Below are positions 37,201 to 43,642 of a stretch of 64,000 bases of DNA, piece by piece. This stretch comes from Astropecten irregularis (lineage: Eukaryota > Echinodermata > Asteroidea > Paxillosida > Astropectinidae): contig OZ020255.1 of assembly GCA_963971285.1 (NCBI GenBank), positions 10,746,931 to 10,810,930 on the forward strand, written 5' to 3'. Position 1 is the stretch's first letter; each line of letters starts with the position of its first letter. Under the pieces are notes generated by a model that searched no databases, was not told the origin of the DNA, and saw nothing but the letters and a program-made list of their open reading frames with translations. The translations under genes and the position numbers were made by a program.

Positions 37201-38155
37201 TTGTTTTACATTTCCTCCGTTGATTTGCCGCAGTTCAGCCCGGCAAGTTTGTGAACCGGATCGAAGAGACACAACGTTCACACAATTTTTATGGTGAACC
37301 GGCTCGTACAACACGAAAAACAGCAAAAAATGCAGTTTGGAATCGGGTTGAGATTTTCAACCCTGGTCCCTACCAGAGTTGATTTTGAACTGGTTTTTCC
37401 GACCTACCTGGGTTGGCTCGGGGTTGAAACTTTTCAAGTGTGAAAAGGGTTGAAAAAAATCTTGGGGTTCGATCCGGTTCTTACCCTGAGATTTTGGGAA
37501 GTGTGAAAAGCCCTAATGTCTCCCAGGTCCCCTACGGAATGGGCGACTTTTGAGAACCGGTCTTCAAGTCAACAGCGCACGCGCACGCAATTGTTAGACC
37601 GGATCTCAAAAGTCTCCCATTTACTTAAAAGTAGTATGAAGGCCTTTTTGCACTATAGAATGTTCCAAGTTAAATAACGTAGGTTTGCGGTGACACCATG
37701 TAATCTCTTCTGTAAGTGTGTGTGGTTCTGAGAAGAACTGATGGTTTTAATAACACTCAACGTTCCGAACAGTGTGCTCCGTTATGCTTCAGGAGGGCGA
37801 CTGAACAGAAGGAGGGAAGACGAACAGATAACACTGTTTGAAACGTCGAGTGTTTAACCATCATTTCTTCTCAGAACAACACACACTTACAGAAGAGATT
37901 ACATGGTGTCACTGCAAACCTACCTTATTTTAGAACTTCCACCATGCATAGCTTTGAATCTTATTCATGTTCCAAGTTCTTAACCTCCATTGGTTTATTT
38001 TTTTTCTCCCACAGGTTGAAAGCGGAGGACAGGTTTTCTACACTCTAGACGAAGGCAGCACCAAGTTCACCGATTTGGTGCAACTGGTGGAGTTTTACAT
38101 GGTGAACGCGGTGGGCTTACCTACGCCACTTCTACACGCCTGTTCCTCCTTGTGA
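22003..38155 (+). CDS. GRB7/10/14-family adaptor protein, 13 coding exons
   Basis: This is an SH2 adaptor that in vertebrates binds activated insulin/growth-factor receptor tyrosine kinases at the inner membrane. I assembled it by reading exons 22003-22201, 24704-25068, 25942-26016, 27541-27700, 30920-31041, 33287-33376, 33844-33984, 34445-34555, 34704-34889, 35517-35633, 36148-36376, 37001-37182 and 38015-38155. All junctions are GT-AG, phases close, and the total is 2118 nt (705 residues plus stop). Order: His-rich N-terminus, proline motif VPNPFPGL at 172-179 (family hallmark IPNPFPEL), RA from about 214, PH 338-483, BPS about 490-525, Ser/Pro-rich linker, and SH2 605-705 with FLVRES (Arg633). 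Vertebrate members are 530-600 residues; the excess is N-terminal and in the BPS-SH2 linker. Family assignment is secure. Vertebrates have three paralogs, so I give no symbol. The start is the least certain part: the open frame extends to the acceptor at 21913. Confidence 0.92.
22496..22832 (+). mobile_element. TTAA-flanked MITE in GRB intron 1
   Basis: It has diverged terminal repeats (GGTGATATCATACTTTGGT and CCAAAGTTTGATAGTACCT) with TTAA on both sides. Its interior is in the opposite sense to 20244-20570 (CATTTCAGGCAGAAAC, ACGGTATGTTTCTACC). Confidence 0.8.
23295..23712. mobile_element. Palindromic MITE rich in AACTTCGC/GCAAAGTTAGCAGC
   Basis: The left end GGGCATGTTCACATGAG with AACTTCGCGGCTAACTTCGC is mirrored by three GCAAAGTTAGCA units and CTCGTGTGAACATACCC at the right. 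It lies within a GRB intron and has no coding capacity. Confidence 0.7.
23908..24193. mobile_element. TTAA-flanked MITE, slightly eroded
   Basis: The left end AGGTAGTATCATACTTTGGT follows TTAA, and the right end AAAGTATGATACTTTCT precedes TTAA. It lacks part of the central block. Confidence 0.8.
24374..24680 (+). repeat. TTAAAGGTATAATACATGATT element
   Basis: TTAA then AGGTATAATACATGATTG, followed by CACAGAACAACACTCACACT and GCTCAATCGGACATCTGAGT. The same blocks recur at 26446 and 62480. The 62480 copy shows the other end (CTTGTACTGTGCCTTTAA). Here the right end is unclear and may be cut by the exon at 24704. Confidence 0.6.
24704..25068 (+). CDS. GRB-family exon c2, N-terminal region with proline motif
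   Basis: The acceptor ACGTTGCAG|ACGATG completes the Asp codon split at 22201, and the donor is GCAGTG|GTTAGT. It encodes [12 protein letters not shown], the family's N-terminal acidic segment, a Ser/Cys cluster and VPNPFPGLE near the end. The proline motif is the region that contacts SH3 proteins in vertebrate members. The frame stays open past the donor to 25245 into a 15-bp minisatellite. Confidence 0.88.
25095..25400 (+). repeat. Degenerate 15-bp minisatellite TTGAATAGTCACC(T/C)A
   Basis: Units TTGAATAGTCACCCA and TTGAATAGTCACCTA repeat perfectly at first (25105-25170) and then degrade to 25370. It starts about 27 bp after the donor of GRB exon c2. The period is a multiple of three, so the exon's frame reads through as a repeated '[10 protein letters not shown]' peptide until 25245. 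Confidence 0.85.
25942..26016 (+). CDS. GRB-family exon c3, short linker
   Basis: The acceptor TTTCGGACAG|GAAAAT and the donor GTCCAG|GTAAGA enclose 25 in-phase codons ([12 protein letters not shown]..). There is no domain signature of its own. It is supported by exact phase-0 agreement with c2 and c4 and by a good donor. It could be an alternatively used cassette exon, since skipping it would keep the frame. Confidence 0.75.
26446..26610 (+). repeat. Partial TTAAAGGTATAATACATGATT element
   Basis: It starts AAAGGTATAATACATGATTG and matches 24374-24520 closely, with TTTGTCTGATC and GGACATCTGAGTCA. The right half is absent. Confidence 0.65.
27130..27395 (+). repeat. 9-bp minisatellite, GTGAAAAT(G/A)-type units
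   Basis: About 29 units of GAAAATGGT and variants (GTTAAAATA, GTGAAAGTG). Because the period is nine, one frame on each strand stays open as Lys/Val/Ile or Phe/Thr/Ile repeats. These are not genes. It sits 145 bp upstream of the RA exon's acceptor. Confidence 0.9.
27541..27700 (+). CDS. GRB-family exon c4, Ras-associating (RA) domain
   Basis: The acceptor TTCTCCCCAG|TTGCCA and the donor GATCTAG|GTATTA bound this exon. It encodes the start of the ubiquitin-fold RA domain: [18 protein letters not shown] followed by [11 protein letters not shown]. In vertebrate members RA cooperates with PH for membrane and small-GTPase binding. A 9-bp minisatellite lies just upstream (27130-27395). Confidence 0.92.
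27802..28118 (+). mobile_element. TA-flanked MITE, TIR GACCTTTCTTTTG
   Basis: The ends GACCTTTCTTTTGCAACGTC and ACAAAAGAAAGGTC lie between TA dinucleotides (27800-27801, 28119-28120). It is the reverse-orientation sister of 2854-3146. A TTAA-MITE begins 16 bp downstream. Confidence 0.8.
28135..28476. mobile_element. TTAA-flanked MITE, decayed right end
   Basis: It follows TTAA with AGGTAGTATCATACTTTGGT. The right end is reduced to GAAATAACCT before TTAA. The internal GATCTTTTAAAAGATC and GCACCATATGGGACTGAAAT blocks are intact. Confidence 0.75.
29159..29525. mobile_element. TTAA-flanked MITE, TIR AGGGATGGTACAGAATTGGT
   Basis: The left AGGGATGGTACAGAATTGGT and right ACCAATTCTGTACCATCCCT ends are perfect inverted repeats of 20 bp with TTAA on both sides. 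The interior differs from the AGGTAGTATCATAC family. It is intact and looks young. Confidence 0.9.
29970..30165 (+). mobile_element. tRNA-related SINE-like sequence
   Basis: It contains a B-box-like GGTGGGTTTGAACCCCGCCT followed by GTGTTGATCATGGTGCGAGC and TCCTTGAGCAAAGACACTTT, the tail type seen in tRNA-derived SINEs of aquatic deuterostomes. The A box is weak. Limits are approximate. Confidence 0.5.
30330..30472. mobile_element. Palindromic MITE, ends GGGGTCGATTTCAC
   Basis: The left GGGGTCGATTTCACCAAAC and right CTCCGTGAAATCGACCCC are inverted. Inner arms include ATCATAACTTGCTAT and TACGATGGGTTATTC, as well as ACTCGAGTTACGATCGATC. It is related in ends but not stem to the GGGGCCAATTTCA family. 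A partial relative is at 52942. Confidence 0.7.
30660..30810 (+). repeat. Degenerate 15-bp repeat CCCTCTGATATTACT
   Basis: Seven to nine imperfect units of CCCTCTGACATTAC(T/C)C lie about 110 bp upstream of the exon at 30920. They form part of the pyrimidine-rich intron end. Confidence 0.7.
30920..31041 (+). CDS. GRB-family exon c5, end of RA domain
   Basis: The acceptor CCCTCTTAG|AGAGGACC completes a Glu codon, and the donor is CCCGGT|GTAAGT. The residues [13 protein letters not shown] and [14 protein letters not shown] match the conserved 'LEDHEL..FRKNYAKYEFF' block that closes RA and leads into PH. Confidence 0.92.
32196..32519. mobile_element. TTAA-MITE, complete copy
   Basis: The ends are AGGTAGTATCATACTTTGGT and ACCAAAGTATGATACTACCT. 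The left flank is TTAA and the right flank TTAT. Another, shorter relative follows 11 bp later (32531). Confidence 0.82.
32531..32712. mobile_element. Short TTAA-MITE relative, 182 bp
   Basis: The terminal repeats AGGTAGCATCATACTTTGGT and TACCAAAGTATGATAGTACCT are kept, but the interior is a different, shorter sequence (CAGCCTTGTTCATAATTTG.., GCTCAATTGATCAATGGAAA) shared with 39520-39600 and 54880-54960. Confidence 0.75.
33287..33376 (+). CDS. GRB-family exon c6, RA-PH linker
   Basis: The acceptor TTCTATTGCAG|CAATTT and the donor TTGCTG|GTAAGA enclose 30 codons beginning QFFPEQM. This equals the 'NFFPEQM' signature between RA and PH in vertebrate members. The rest is acidic and Ser-rich. Confidence 0.9.
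33537..33760 (-). mobile_element. Hexamer-ended MITE in GRB intron
   Basis: GAGGCTCAGGCTCAAGCTCC at the left and GAGCCCGAGCCTAAGCCTC at the right bound the core (GAATCCATTCTGAAATAACA.., CTTCAATGAAAAAAACACAA) that is also at 12516, 13019, 41447 and 43373. Confidence 0.7.
33844..33984 (+). CDS. GRB-family exon c7, PH domain start
   Basis: The acceptor TTTTTTAAG|GATTTA and the donor TCCAAG|GTCAGT bound this exon. It encodes [19 protein letters not shown] and [15 protein letters not shown], the first strands of the PH domain, which closely match 'PEIQGFLHVKELGKKSWKK' in GRB10. The basic residues fit phosphoinositide binding. Confidence 0.93.
34130..34262 (+). repeat. Partial GGATCGGTTTGCGGAAACA element
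   Basis: The left end GGATCGGTTTGCGGAAACAC and the block CGACTAGTCTGCTCTAGTC match the complete copy at 57656-57872. The right end is missing. Confidence 0.65.
34445..34555 (+). CDS. GRB-family exon c8, PH domain middle
   Basis: The acceptor TCTCGGCAG|GATCCA and the donor ACCAAG|GTACGT enclose [20 protein letters not shown] and the 'PTDFMFCTK' block (GRB10: 'APTDHGLCIK'). Confidence 0.92.
34704..34889 (+). CDS. GRB-family exon c9, PH domain end
   Basis: The acceptor TTATTCTCAG|CCGGCC (behind a T tract of about 22) and the donor ATGAAG|GTAAGA bound this exon. [20 protein letters not shown] is the C-terminal PH helix, and [13 protein letters not shown] matches 'RLLKYGMLLYQNY'. Confidence 0.93.
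34994..35128. mobile_element. Palindromic MITE GAGTTAGGTGGGCCTGACGC
   Basis: The arms GAGTTAGGTGGGCCTGACGC with CGATCCTAGCAGGA, and TCCTACTAGGATC with CATCAGGCCCTCCTAACTC, are inverted. It is followed by TCAGGTCATTATTTTGGCTT..GCAGTTTGCAGCAG. Partial copies are at 9389-9430 and 31440-31560. Confidence 0.7.
35517..35633 (+). CDS. GRB-family exon c10, BPS region
   Basis: The acceptor GTATTTTCAG|GACATG and the donor TGGAGG|GTGAGT bound this exon. [19 protein letters not shown] with EGFNWR is the BPS (between PH and SH2) segment, unique to the GRB7/10/14 family. In vertebrates it inhibits the insulin-receptor kinase. This exon is what separates the gene from other RA-PH proteins such as RIAM/lamellipodin. 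Confidence 0.95.
35879..35949 (+). repeat. tRNA-like pseudogene or SINE head
   Basis: GAGCTGGATAGCTCAGTTGG with GTAAGAGCAC is a good A box/D arm, and CAGGTTTGAATCTTGCTCC is a B-box-like T arm. The anticodon arm does not form a proper stem, so I do not call a working tRNA. Confidence 0.5.
35950..36090 (-). repeat. Dispersed repeat, inverted copy of 12190-12320
   Basis: The reverse complements of GACGTCACACCATGCATG, CACTCACCACACGTTTGC and GTTTGTCTGAGGTTCGGTGC occur at 12190-12320. It ends about 55 bp before the acceptor of GRB exon c11. Confidence 0.65.
36148..36376 (+). CDS. GRB-family exon c11, Ser/Pro-rich BPS-SH2 linker
   Basis: The acceptor GATTTGCAG|AAGCGC and the donor AGATCAG|GTTAGT bound this exon. 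After KRGNQRS it is rich in Ser-Pro, Gly and Asn, with many SP/SPR sites that could be phosphorylated (inference). The linker is longer than in GRB10. The last 39 coding bases (from 36338) and the donor are the first unit of a 44-bp tandem array that continues into the intron to about 36900. Confidence 0.88.
36338..36900 (+). repeat. 44-bp minisatellite seeded by GRB exon c11 and its donor
   Basis: Units begin GTAGCC(C/T)TGCTGGCCAC and end CAGGTTGGGTTA, spaced 43-44 bp (starts at 36338, 36381, 36425, 36468, 36512 and onward), about 12-13 units in all. The first unit is the coding end of exon c11 and includes its splice donor (CAG|GTTAGT at 36377). The later units are intronic. Units are much more like each other than like unit 1, so the array has been homogenised. 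Confidence 0.9.
37001..37182 (+). CDS. GRB-family exon c12, SH2 domain N-terminal half
   Basis: The acceptor TGACTGGCAG|GTGTCC completes a Gly codon, and the donor is [30 protein letters not shown] and GMFLVRESQ carry the conserved WFH start and the phosphotyrosine-binding Arg of [21 protein letters not shown] gives the central strands. Confidence 0.95.
37538..37621. mobile_element. Short AATGGG(A/C)GACTTTTGAGA palindrome
   Basis: The arms AATGGGCGACTTTTGAGAAC and GATCTCAAAAGTCTCCCATT surround CAACAGCGCACGCGCACGC. It is an internally deleted relative of 54693-54816. Confidence 0.7.
37679..37923. mobile_element. Palindromic MITE GTAGGTTTGCGGTGACACCA
   Basis: The left GTAGGTTTGCGGTGACACCA and right GGTGTCACTGCAAACCTAC ends are inverted, continuing through ATCTCTTCTGTAAGTGTGTG and its partner. 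The core has CAACGTTCCGAACAGTGTGC, which resembles the CGTTTCGACTAG..TGCTCTAGTC core of 57656-57872. The two are distant relatives. It ends 90 bp before the last GRB exon. Confidence 0.75.
38015..38155 (+). CDS. GRB-family exon c13, SH2 end and stop
   Basis: The acceptor TTCTCCCACAG|GTTGAA bounds this exon. [20 protein letters not shown] matches '[20 protein letters not shown]'. It ends LLHACSSL and TGA (38153-38155), close to the usual end of the family. Confidence 0.95.
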   Translation, partial: VESGGQVFYTLDEGSTKFTDLVQLVEFYMVNAVGLPTPLLHACSSL

Positions 38156-39480
38156 TTAGATGATCAGCGTACGACCTCTCCATCTACTTTTAATAACAAA
38201 AAAAGGAAATTTGAAAAGTTTTTCTGGGATAGGGCGGCAGCCCCCGGTGCTAAAATAAAAAAAAAGGCACAGCATCTGTCTCTTCGCCCATGGATAAGTG
38301 CCTCATTGCTGGAACCAACCGACGGATATTTTTTTTGTAGACTGGGCGTAGAAGTTGGCCAGAGTTTGCACGGATGAAGTGAAACATTCCTGCGGTTAGT
38401 GAACTGTGGCTAGGACTGAGCGGTCAGTTTGTGATTAACCAGTGGACGGACGTATTAGGGCGCAGTACATGGCGCCCTCGCATCGCATAGCCAATGGATT
38501 GCAGGGACCTGTTTTGAAAGGGATCTGTCTTGCAGGTCGGGATACTAATTGCATTTACCATGCAGTGGAGTCTGGGATCCAGACCTAGCCATTCTCTTGA
38601 ATAATGGATGTGTTTGTGACACTAGATAGAGGGCAGTGTTGTACACAGAATGGACTGGAGTAGGAGACTACATGAGAATCATTGCTGTGTCTAGTGTTAT
38701 TAGCGATTGCCGACAAAAACATGTTGGTACCGTAAGCTGGAGTGCATTGGGTCCACCTGTACCACACCAAAGTATCCTTTGCCTTTTTGTCACAGTCCAC
38801 ATGCAGTGATAGCACTTCAGATGGTGCCAATATGTATCACTTACAGGTGCTCGATCATCAAGCTTAAATCCACCATAAGGTAAATTTTTCTTTTCTGTTC
38901 AGAAATATTCTCTAATTCTGGAAAATTCAAATTGCTCGTTAATATTCATTGCTCCAGTATTCTTGTTTGTTTTTACAAATTCACAAAAACGAAAAGAATA
39001 TTTTGGGCCGTACCCAAATTATTAAATACATGTGCATTAAATATTAAGATATTTATATTCCAGTTCTCTGGACCTATTGATTCTGTTTTCATTATATCGA
39101 AGATGTTGTGCACACATATTTAAGAGAAAAAAAAGTGAAATTGTAACCACCTGTATTAAGCCTACCAAAAAAACAGAAAAAGTTACCATATTTTTTACAA
39201 AATGTACTTATAAAGAACAAATATAAAACAACGTGGTACCAGCCGTGTTTATCAAGTACAATATGAAAAAAAAATAATGAATTTGTAAATAATTATCACT
39301 CGTGGTATTCTTGTATATGTAGTTGTGGAAAATATTTGTGAACAAGTTTACATATTGTACATGTTTTGGGGGATTTTTTCTTCATTTTTGTTTTGTTTTC
39401 TTTCTTTTTTTGAAGACATAGAGTAGGTAGTCTGCGCTTGACAACTCTTGTGCATTAATAAATGATGAATGGCATTTGTT
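38156..39480 (+). other. Probable 3' UTR of the GRB-family gene
   Basis: There is no open frame after TGA. The first clear polyadenylation hexamer in favourable AT-rich context is AATAAA at 39457-39462, followed by T/G-rich sequence. The exact cleavage site cannot be fixed from sequence alone. A further AATAAA at 39546 is inside a repeat. Confidence 0.55.
39457..39462 (+). terminator. Candidate poly(A) signal AATAAA
   Basis: A canonical hexamer 1.3 kb after the GRB-family stop codon, followed within 30 bp by TTTGTTCCTCCTTTTCTTT. Confidence 0.45.
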
Positions 39481-40524
39481 CCTCCTTTTCTTTAAAGGCA
39501 TTATAAGGTGACAGAACAGCTACAGACTGTTCATAATTTGTCATGGAATAAAAACAAAAACCCTTAAAATTTTCAGCATTATCATCATCGGAATCTGTAG
39601 AAAAACAGTGAACTTAAGAGCTCACGGGCATTTTCAAATCTATTTACAAGAGCTTTAATCTCACCCTGAGATCAGAACTGTTCGGTTTTCGTTTTATTAA
39701 TTTCTGGATATTTGCAACATTTTTGCCGGAAATATTTTAACGGTATGTTTCTACCAGTACCATCTTCATATCCTGTAAGTTATACGTAAATCTGTGAACA
39801 TTTCTGTTTGGGTATGTACTGTTCTGTTAAGTTTAAAAGATCTATATTGACCCCCTCCAAAAACCCTGTGTAGTTTATAATGTTTGATGTAAGCTCAGTT
39901 TGTTTGTTTTTGTTTTCGGTGATTTTTTTAAAAAGATTTTTGACGGATGTTTTTTATTGGAATGAGCCTTTCTATATATCGTGCCTATAAAGCAAGGGGA
40001 TATTGCCTGAGTCAATGAATATGCTGAAGTTCAAACCATCTCTTGAATTTGAGGAAAAAATATTCCATGGCCTCGACCAATATTTGGCAAATTTGTTTCA
40101 AACTGAGGTTGGTTAGCTACTTACAAGTAATGCAGGTAATATAACAGCTTAAATTGGCATTTGTTATGCATGTGTCCAGTTGTTACGTTAGTTTTGCTTT
40201 GCACAAGGCATTCAGCACAAAGTATAACAAAAAGAGTTGTAGTGAGTTTTTTGTTGCCGTTTTGTGGAATAGTGAAAGCCCTCTCTTATTGTGCAACATT
40301 TTGTGGGATCTTTCTGTTTTATTCTGTGAATAACGCATCTCGAATTATGTGCAGAACAAAAATAACAAGTGTACTTATAATTTATAACTGAAAATGTTTT
40401 TTGGGCGAGATAAAAGTCAACACTGACAATTTCGTGTGTGGAATTTGGTGTCAGTAAAAAATTGAGCGTTTGCAACAAGTTGGTTTTGTATGTACGTCTG
40501 CTCAGTTGATGTTACGTGAACTGT

Positions 40525-40640
40525 TAGCAATGGGTGTGGTATTGGGTGTGGTACTTGGTGGGGCATTGGGTGGGGCAGTGGGTGTGGTACTGGGTGGGAC
40601 ATTGGGTGGGGCAGTGGGTGGGGCAGTGAGCAGGGTGGAG
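40525..40640 (+). repeat. 10-bp minisatellite GGGTGGGGCA/GTGGGTGTGG
   Basis: Roughly eleven units of GGTGGGGCAT/GGTGTGGTAC type lie in tandem. Open frames through it on both strands are by-products of the repeat. Confidence 0.8.
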
Positions 40641-41446
40641 GATTGGGGCAAGGCAACTTTATAAAATGAATAAAGGAGGGAGGTGGGATGGGCGGGGTTT
40701 CTGGTGACTTCGCCCCCTTGTTCACTTTCATCTCTAAAGATAATCCCTTTTAGTCACATGTACAAATGTTACATTGTAAGAGTGGGTAATTGTACTGTTG
40801 GAGCATCGGTCATGTTTTCCATATTTCCTGTTGCGAGATATTGCTCCACGTTACGAAGACGAATATCCGCATGCTGTCACTTTTATCCAACACATTCATG
40901 TTTGTGTGCATTTTATTCAGGTCATTAAAAGTCCAGTACTCAACATTCAGTCTTTGAATGCATAGTACCAGTCACATCATCGGTACCCTATGTATAAATA
41001 CTATGCATAATGCCGATTACCAATGTCACGGTGTGTACGTTGCCAGCCATACTCTGCAGGGAACCATTGAAATGAAGCACTGGGTACTAATTATTAGTTT
41101 AAGTCGCTATGACATTTACACCATTGTATGCTTCAAAGGAAAACAATAGGAAAAACAACTGTGACAAAATGTAGCATGTTACAATGTTTAAGGGGAAAAA
41201 TCACCCTGTAATTGTGAAAAAAATAGTTTTGTCTATAAACTCATTGTCAAACACTTGAAAATGAAATATGTCCATGCACTTGTTGGCTTGTGTCCTTTGT
41301 ATGTAATGCATTATGTGTGCGTACCACTGATCAAAAAGAAAAACTGTTCACTTTAAACAATTTAAACTAATCGCTAATTGTTGTGTAAAGTTCACAAGTG
41401 GAATAGTTTTATGTAGGGGTCGACACAGTTTTTAATCCTTGGCGTT

Positions 41447-41668
41447 TATGAAACGGAGGCTCAGGCTCATGCTCCAGCTCTGACATTGATATGCTGAAAA
41501 TATAGGTTGTGGTTTTTCATTGAAGCTGAAGCTCTGTTTTCTTTTTCAAACTAGAGAATCTACTTCAGAACCGCAAGCAAAAGTTTTTTCTTTGATACCC
41601 ATTATTTTAGAATGGATTCACGAAGTGGAGCCTGAGACGGAGCCTGAGCCTCCGTTTCGTTAACGCCC
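41447..41668 (+). mobile_element. Hexamer-ended MITE, most complete copy
   Basis: GGCGTTTATGAAACGGAGGC with TCAGGCTC at the left and GAGCCTGAGCCTCCGTTTCG with TTAACGCC at the right form good terminal inverted repeats of about 30 bp. The core matches 43373 and, inverted, 12516 and 33537. Confidence 0.8.
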
Positions 41669-42182
41669 CTTGAGCTCACAAACGTGTGACCCAACTTCTG
41701 GCTTGTATTACATGTATGTGCAAGGATACAATGAATCACATGCATATTCCTTACAAATGCCTCCATTTTGTGTCCATTTTTTTTTCTTTTGGGTCGAGGG
41801 TGATCACTTTATTCTCATATAGGGCAGACATGAACACGTGTGACAACATCAAATAGCACTATTGATCATATTACTAACAGTTCAACCAATGGCGTATTGT
41901 ACATTTTACACAAAAGTTATTATGCGGATTTCCGCTATGTGTTTAGTAGAGAAATCATGTGTATATGGAGCTATTAAAAAGAATGAGTATCAATCTTAAT
42001 ACACAGTTTGATGTCGGATGCCTGTTGTCTGTTTCAAATTTTACTTTATTGTTATGACTTACTTTTCATCTATCTTGCACCGTTTTTCATAAAATTAACA
42101 AAATGTCCTTTTACAAAGCACGTGAGACACAAGAAATTACCATCCCTACCATTACTGCTTGTAGTACTTACTGCCAATTTAA

Positions 42183-42539
42183 AAGTAATATCATACTTTG
42201 GTTTTTATCAAAGAAATACAGATTCATGGGCATAAATATCAAGAACAATACAATAATAGTCATCTGTGAAAATTTCAGTCCCATACGGTGCCCACTTTTT
42301 GAGAAAACAGTGAAAAACAGCCACAGTATTTCTTAAGTGTTTTCTCTTTTATTTTTGTTCTTTTAAAAGATCAAAAAGATTTCCGGTCATTGTTTGACTA
42401 ATTTCTGGATAAATACACCATTTCAGGCGGAAGAATTTTAACAGTATGTTTCTACCACCACCATCTTCATACCCTGTAAGTTATATGGAAATCTGTAAAC
42501 ATTTCTGTTTTTGTGTCTTACCAAAGTTTGATACTACCT
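42183..42539 (+). mobile_element. TTAA-flanked MITE
   Basis: The ends are AAGTAATATCATACTTTGG and CCAAAGTTTGATACTACCT, with TTAA on both sides (42179-42182, 42540-42543). The interior is in the same sense as 22496-22832. Confidence 0.82.
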
Positions 42540-42627
42540 TTAAGCCTTCTCAGAAGTGAAGGGGCAAGCCTAATTTGCATATTATCTGTCTCCCGATGAG
42601 AAATCATAAATATTCATGATTAATTGC

Positions 42628-42830
42628 AGTACGCACCACGATATTGGATTTGATTCACCCCGCTGATCCTAGCTAGCGCGGTGGCCTAGCGGTATGGCAT
42701 CCGCACTAGTAAGGAGGTAATGGGTTCAAATCCCACCCGAGCCAATGTATGAATTTTACATGTGCGCTCAACCAAGCACTGATCCAGTTCCCATCTATGT
42801 TGGTGAAGGGCAAGCCTAATTTGCATATTA
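42628..42830 (+). mobile_element. tRNA-derived SINE
   Basis: It has a leader CGATATTGGATTTGATTCAC, a tRNA-like head (GGTGGCCTAGCGGTATGGCA.. with B box GGGTTCAAATCCC) and a tail GGGCAAGCCTAATTTGCATA. The same order, on the opposite strand, is at 53075-53475. A second tail copy just upstream (42561-42625) suggests an older truncated SINE next to it. Confidence 0.75.
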
Positions 42831-43372
42831 CCTTTCATCTGCATATAAAATTCTGTCTCCCGACGAAAATTCTTAAATATTCATGATTAAATATTTTACT
42901 CAAGTTCTTTTGCATATTGAGTGAAACTGTTGACTGAGGCAAAGAAGTTCATAATGAATATTCAAATATTTATCCAGTGATGTCATCATGAAGTCAACCA
43001 ATGAAATGCCTCCAACACTTGAATGCACAACCCTCATGAATAATAATTAGAACTATAACCTGCCACTCGAGGGCTCCAGTCGCCAGTTTTAATTGGGATC
43101 TGCATGCTGGAGAGGTACTGCCCACTTCTTGGATTATAAAGATTGTATCACAAAATCTTTGCTGGAAAACCTCCTGCTGGAATTGTTTGGATCCCTCCAG
43201 GGGCACTGGGCAAGATTTCAACCTCCAAGTAAGGTAAGATGAAGAATTTGTTTCACTTTCCATAAGAAAAGTCAGATTTTGAACAGAGTGTTCTTGTATG
43301 TAATCATTTAGTTTGCTCTAAGTCTAAGACTAAGAGAAGCAGAGTCCACATTTAATGTATGCTGGTTTTATG

Positions 43373-43396
43373 GCCTTTTATGAAACAGAGGCTCAG

Positions 43397-43433
<37 letters not shown>

Positions 43434-43555
43434 CTCCAGCTCTGACATCCATGTGCTGAAAATAAAGGTTGTGGTTTTTCATTGTAGCTGAAACTCTGTT
43501 TCCCTTTTCAAACCAGAGAATGAAACAGAGCCTGAGCCTCTGTGTCGTAAATGCT
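43373..43555 (+). mobile_element. Hexamer-ended MITE with (GGCTCT)n
   Basis: TTTATGAAACAGAGGCTCAG with seven GGCTCT units opens it, and GAGCCTGAGCCTCTGTGTCG closes it. About 60 bp of core is deleted relative to 41447-41668. Confidence 0.75.
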
Positions 43556-43642
43556 ATATGAGTCCCAATTTCTAAATCTGAATGATTTCTAAGTTAGCAT
43601 AGAGGTTGCTCTACAGTGGAACACAATACCTGTTCTTTTTGT

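Larger units (their letters stand above)
39500..43640. other. No gene seen between GRB 3' end and PON arrays
   Basis: It contains a TTAA-element fragment (39500-39840), a GGTGGGGCAGTG-type 10-bp minisatellite (40525-40640), hexamer-ended MITEs (41447 and 43373), a TTAA-MITE (42183) and a SINE (42628). The remainder shows nothing recognisable. Confidence 0.6.

Noticed and set aside
43020-43236. A possible + strand leader exon (AACCTCCAAGTAAG|GTAAGATG)
   Set aside because: It has a donor-like end but no coding potential or downstream exon that could be linked; the following sequence is repeat and PON satellite.
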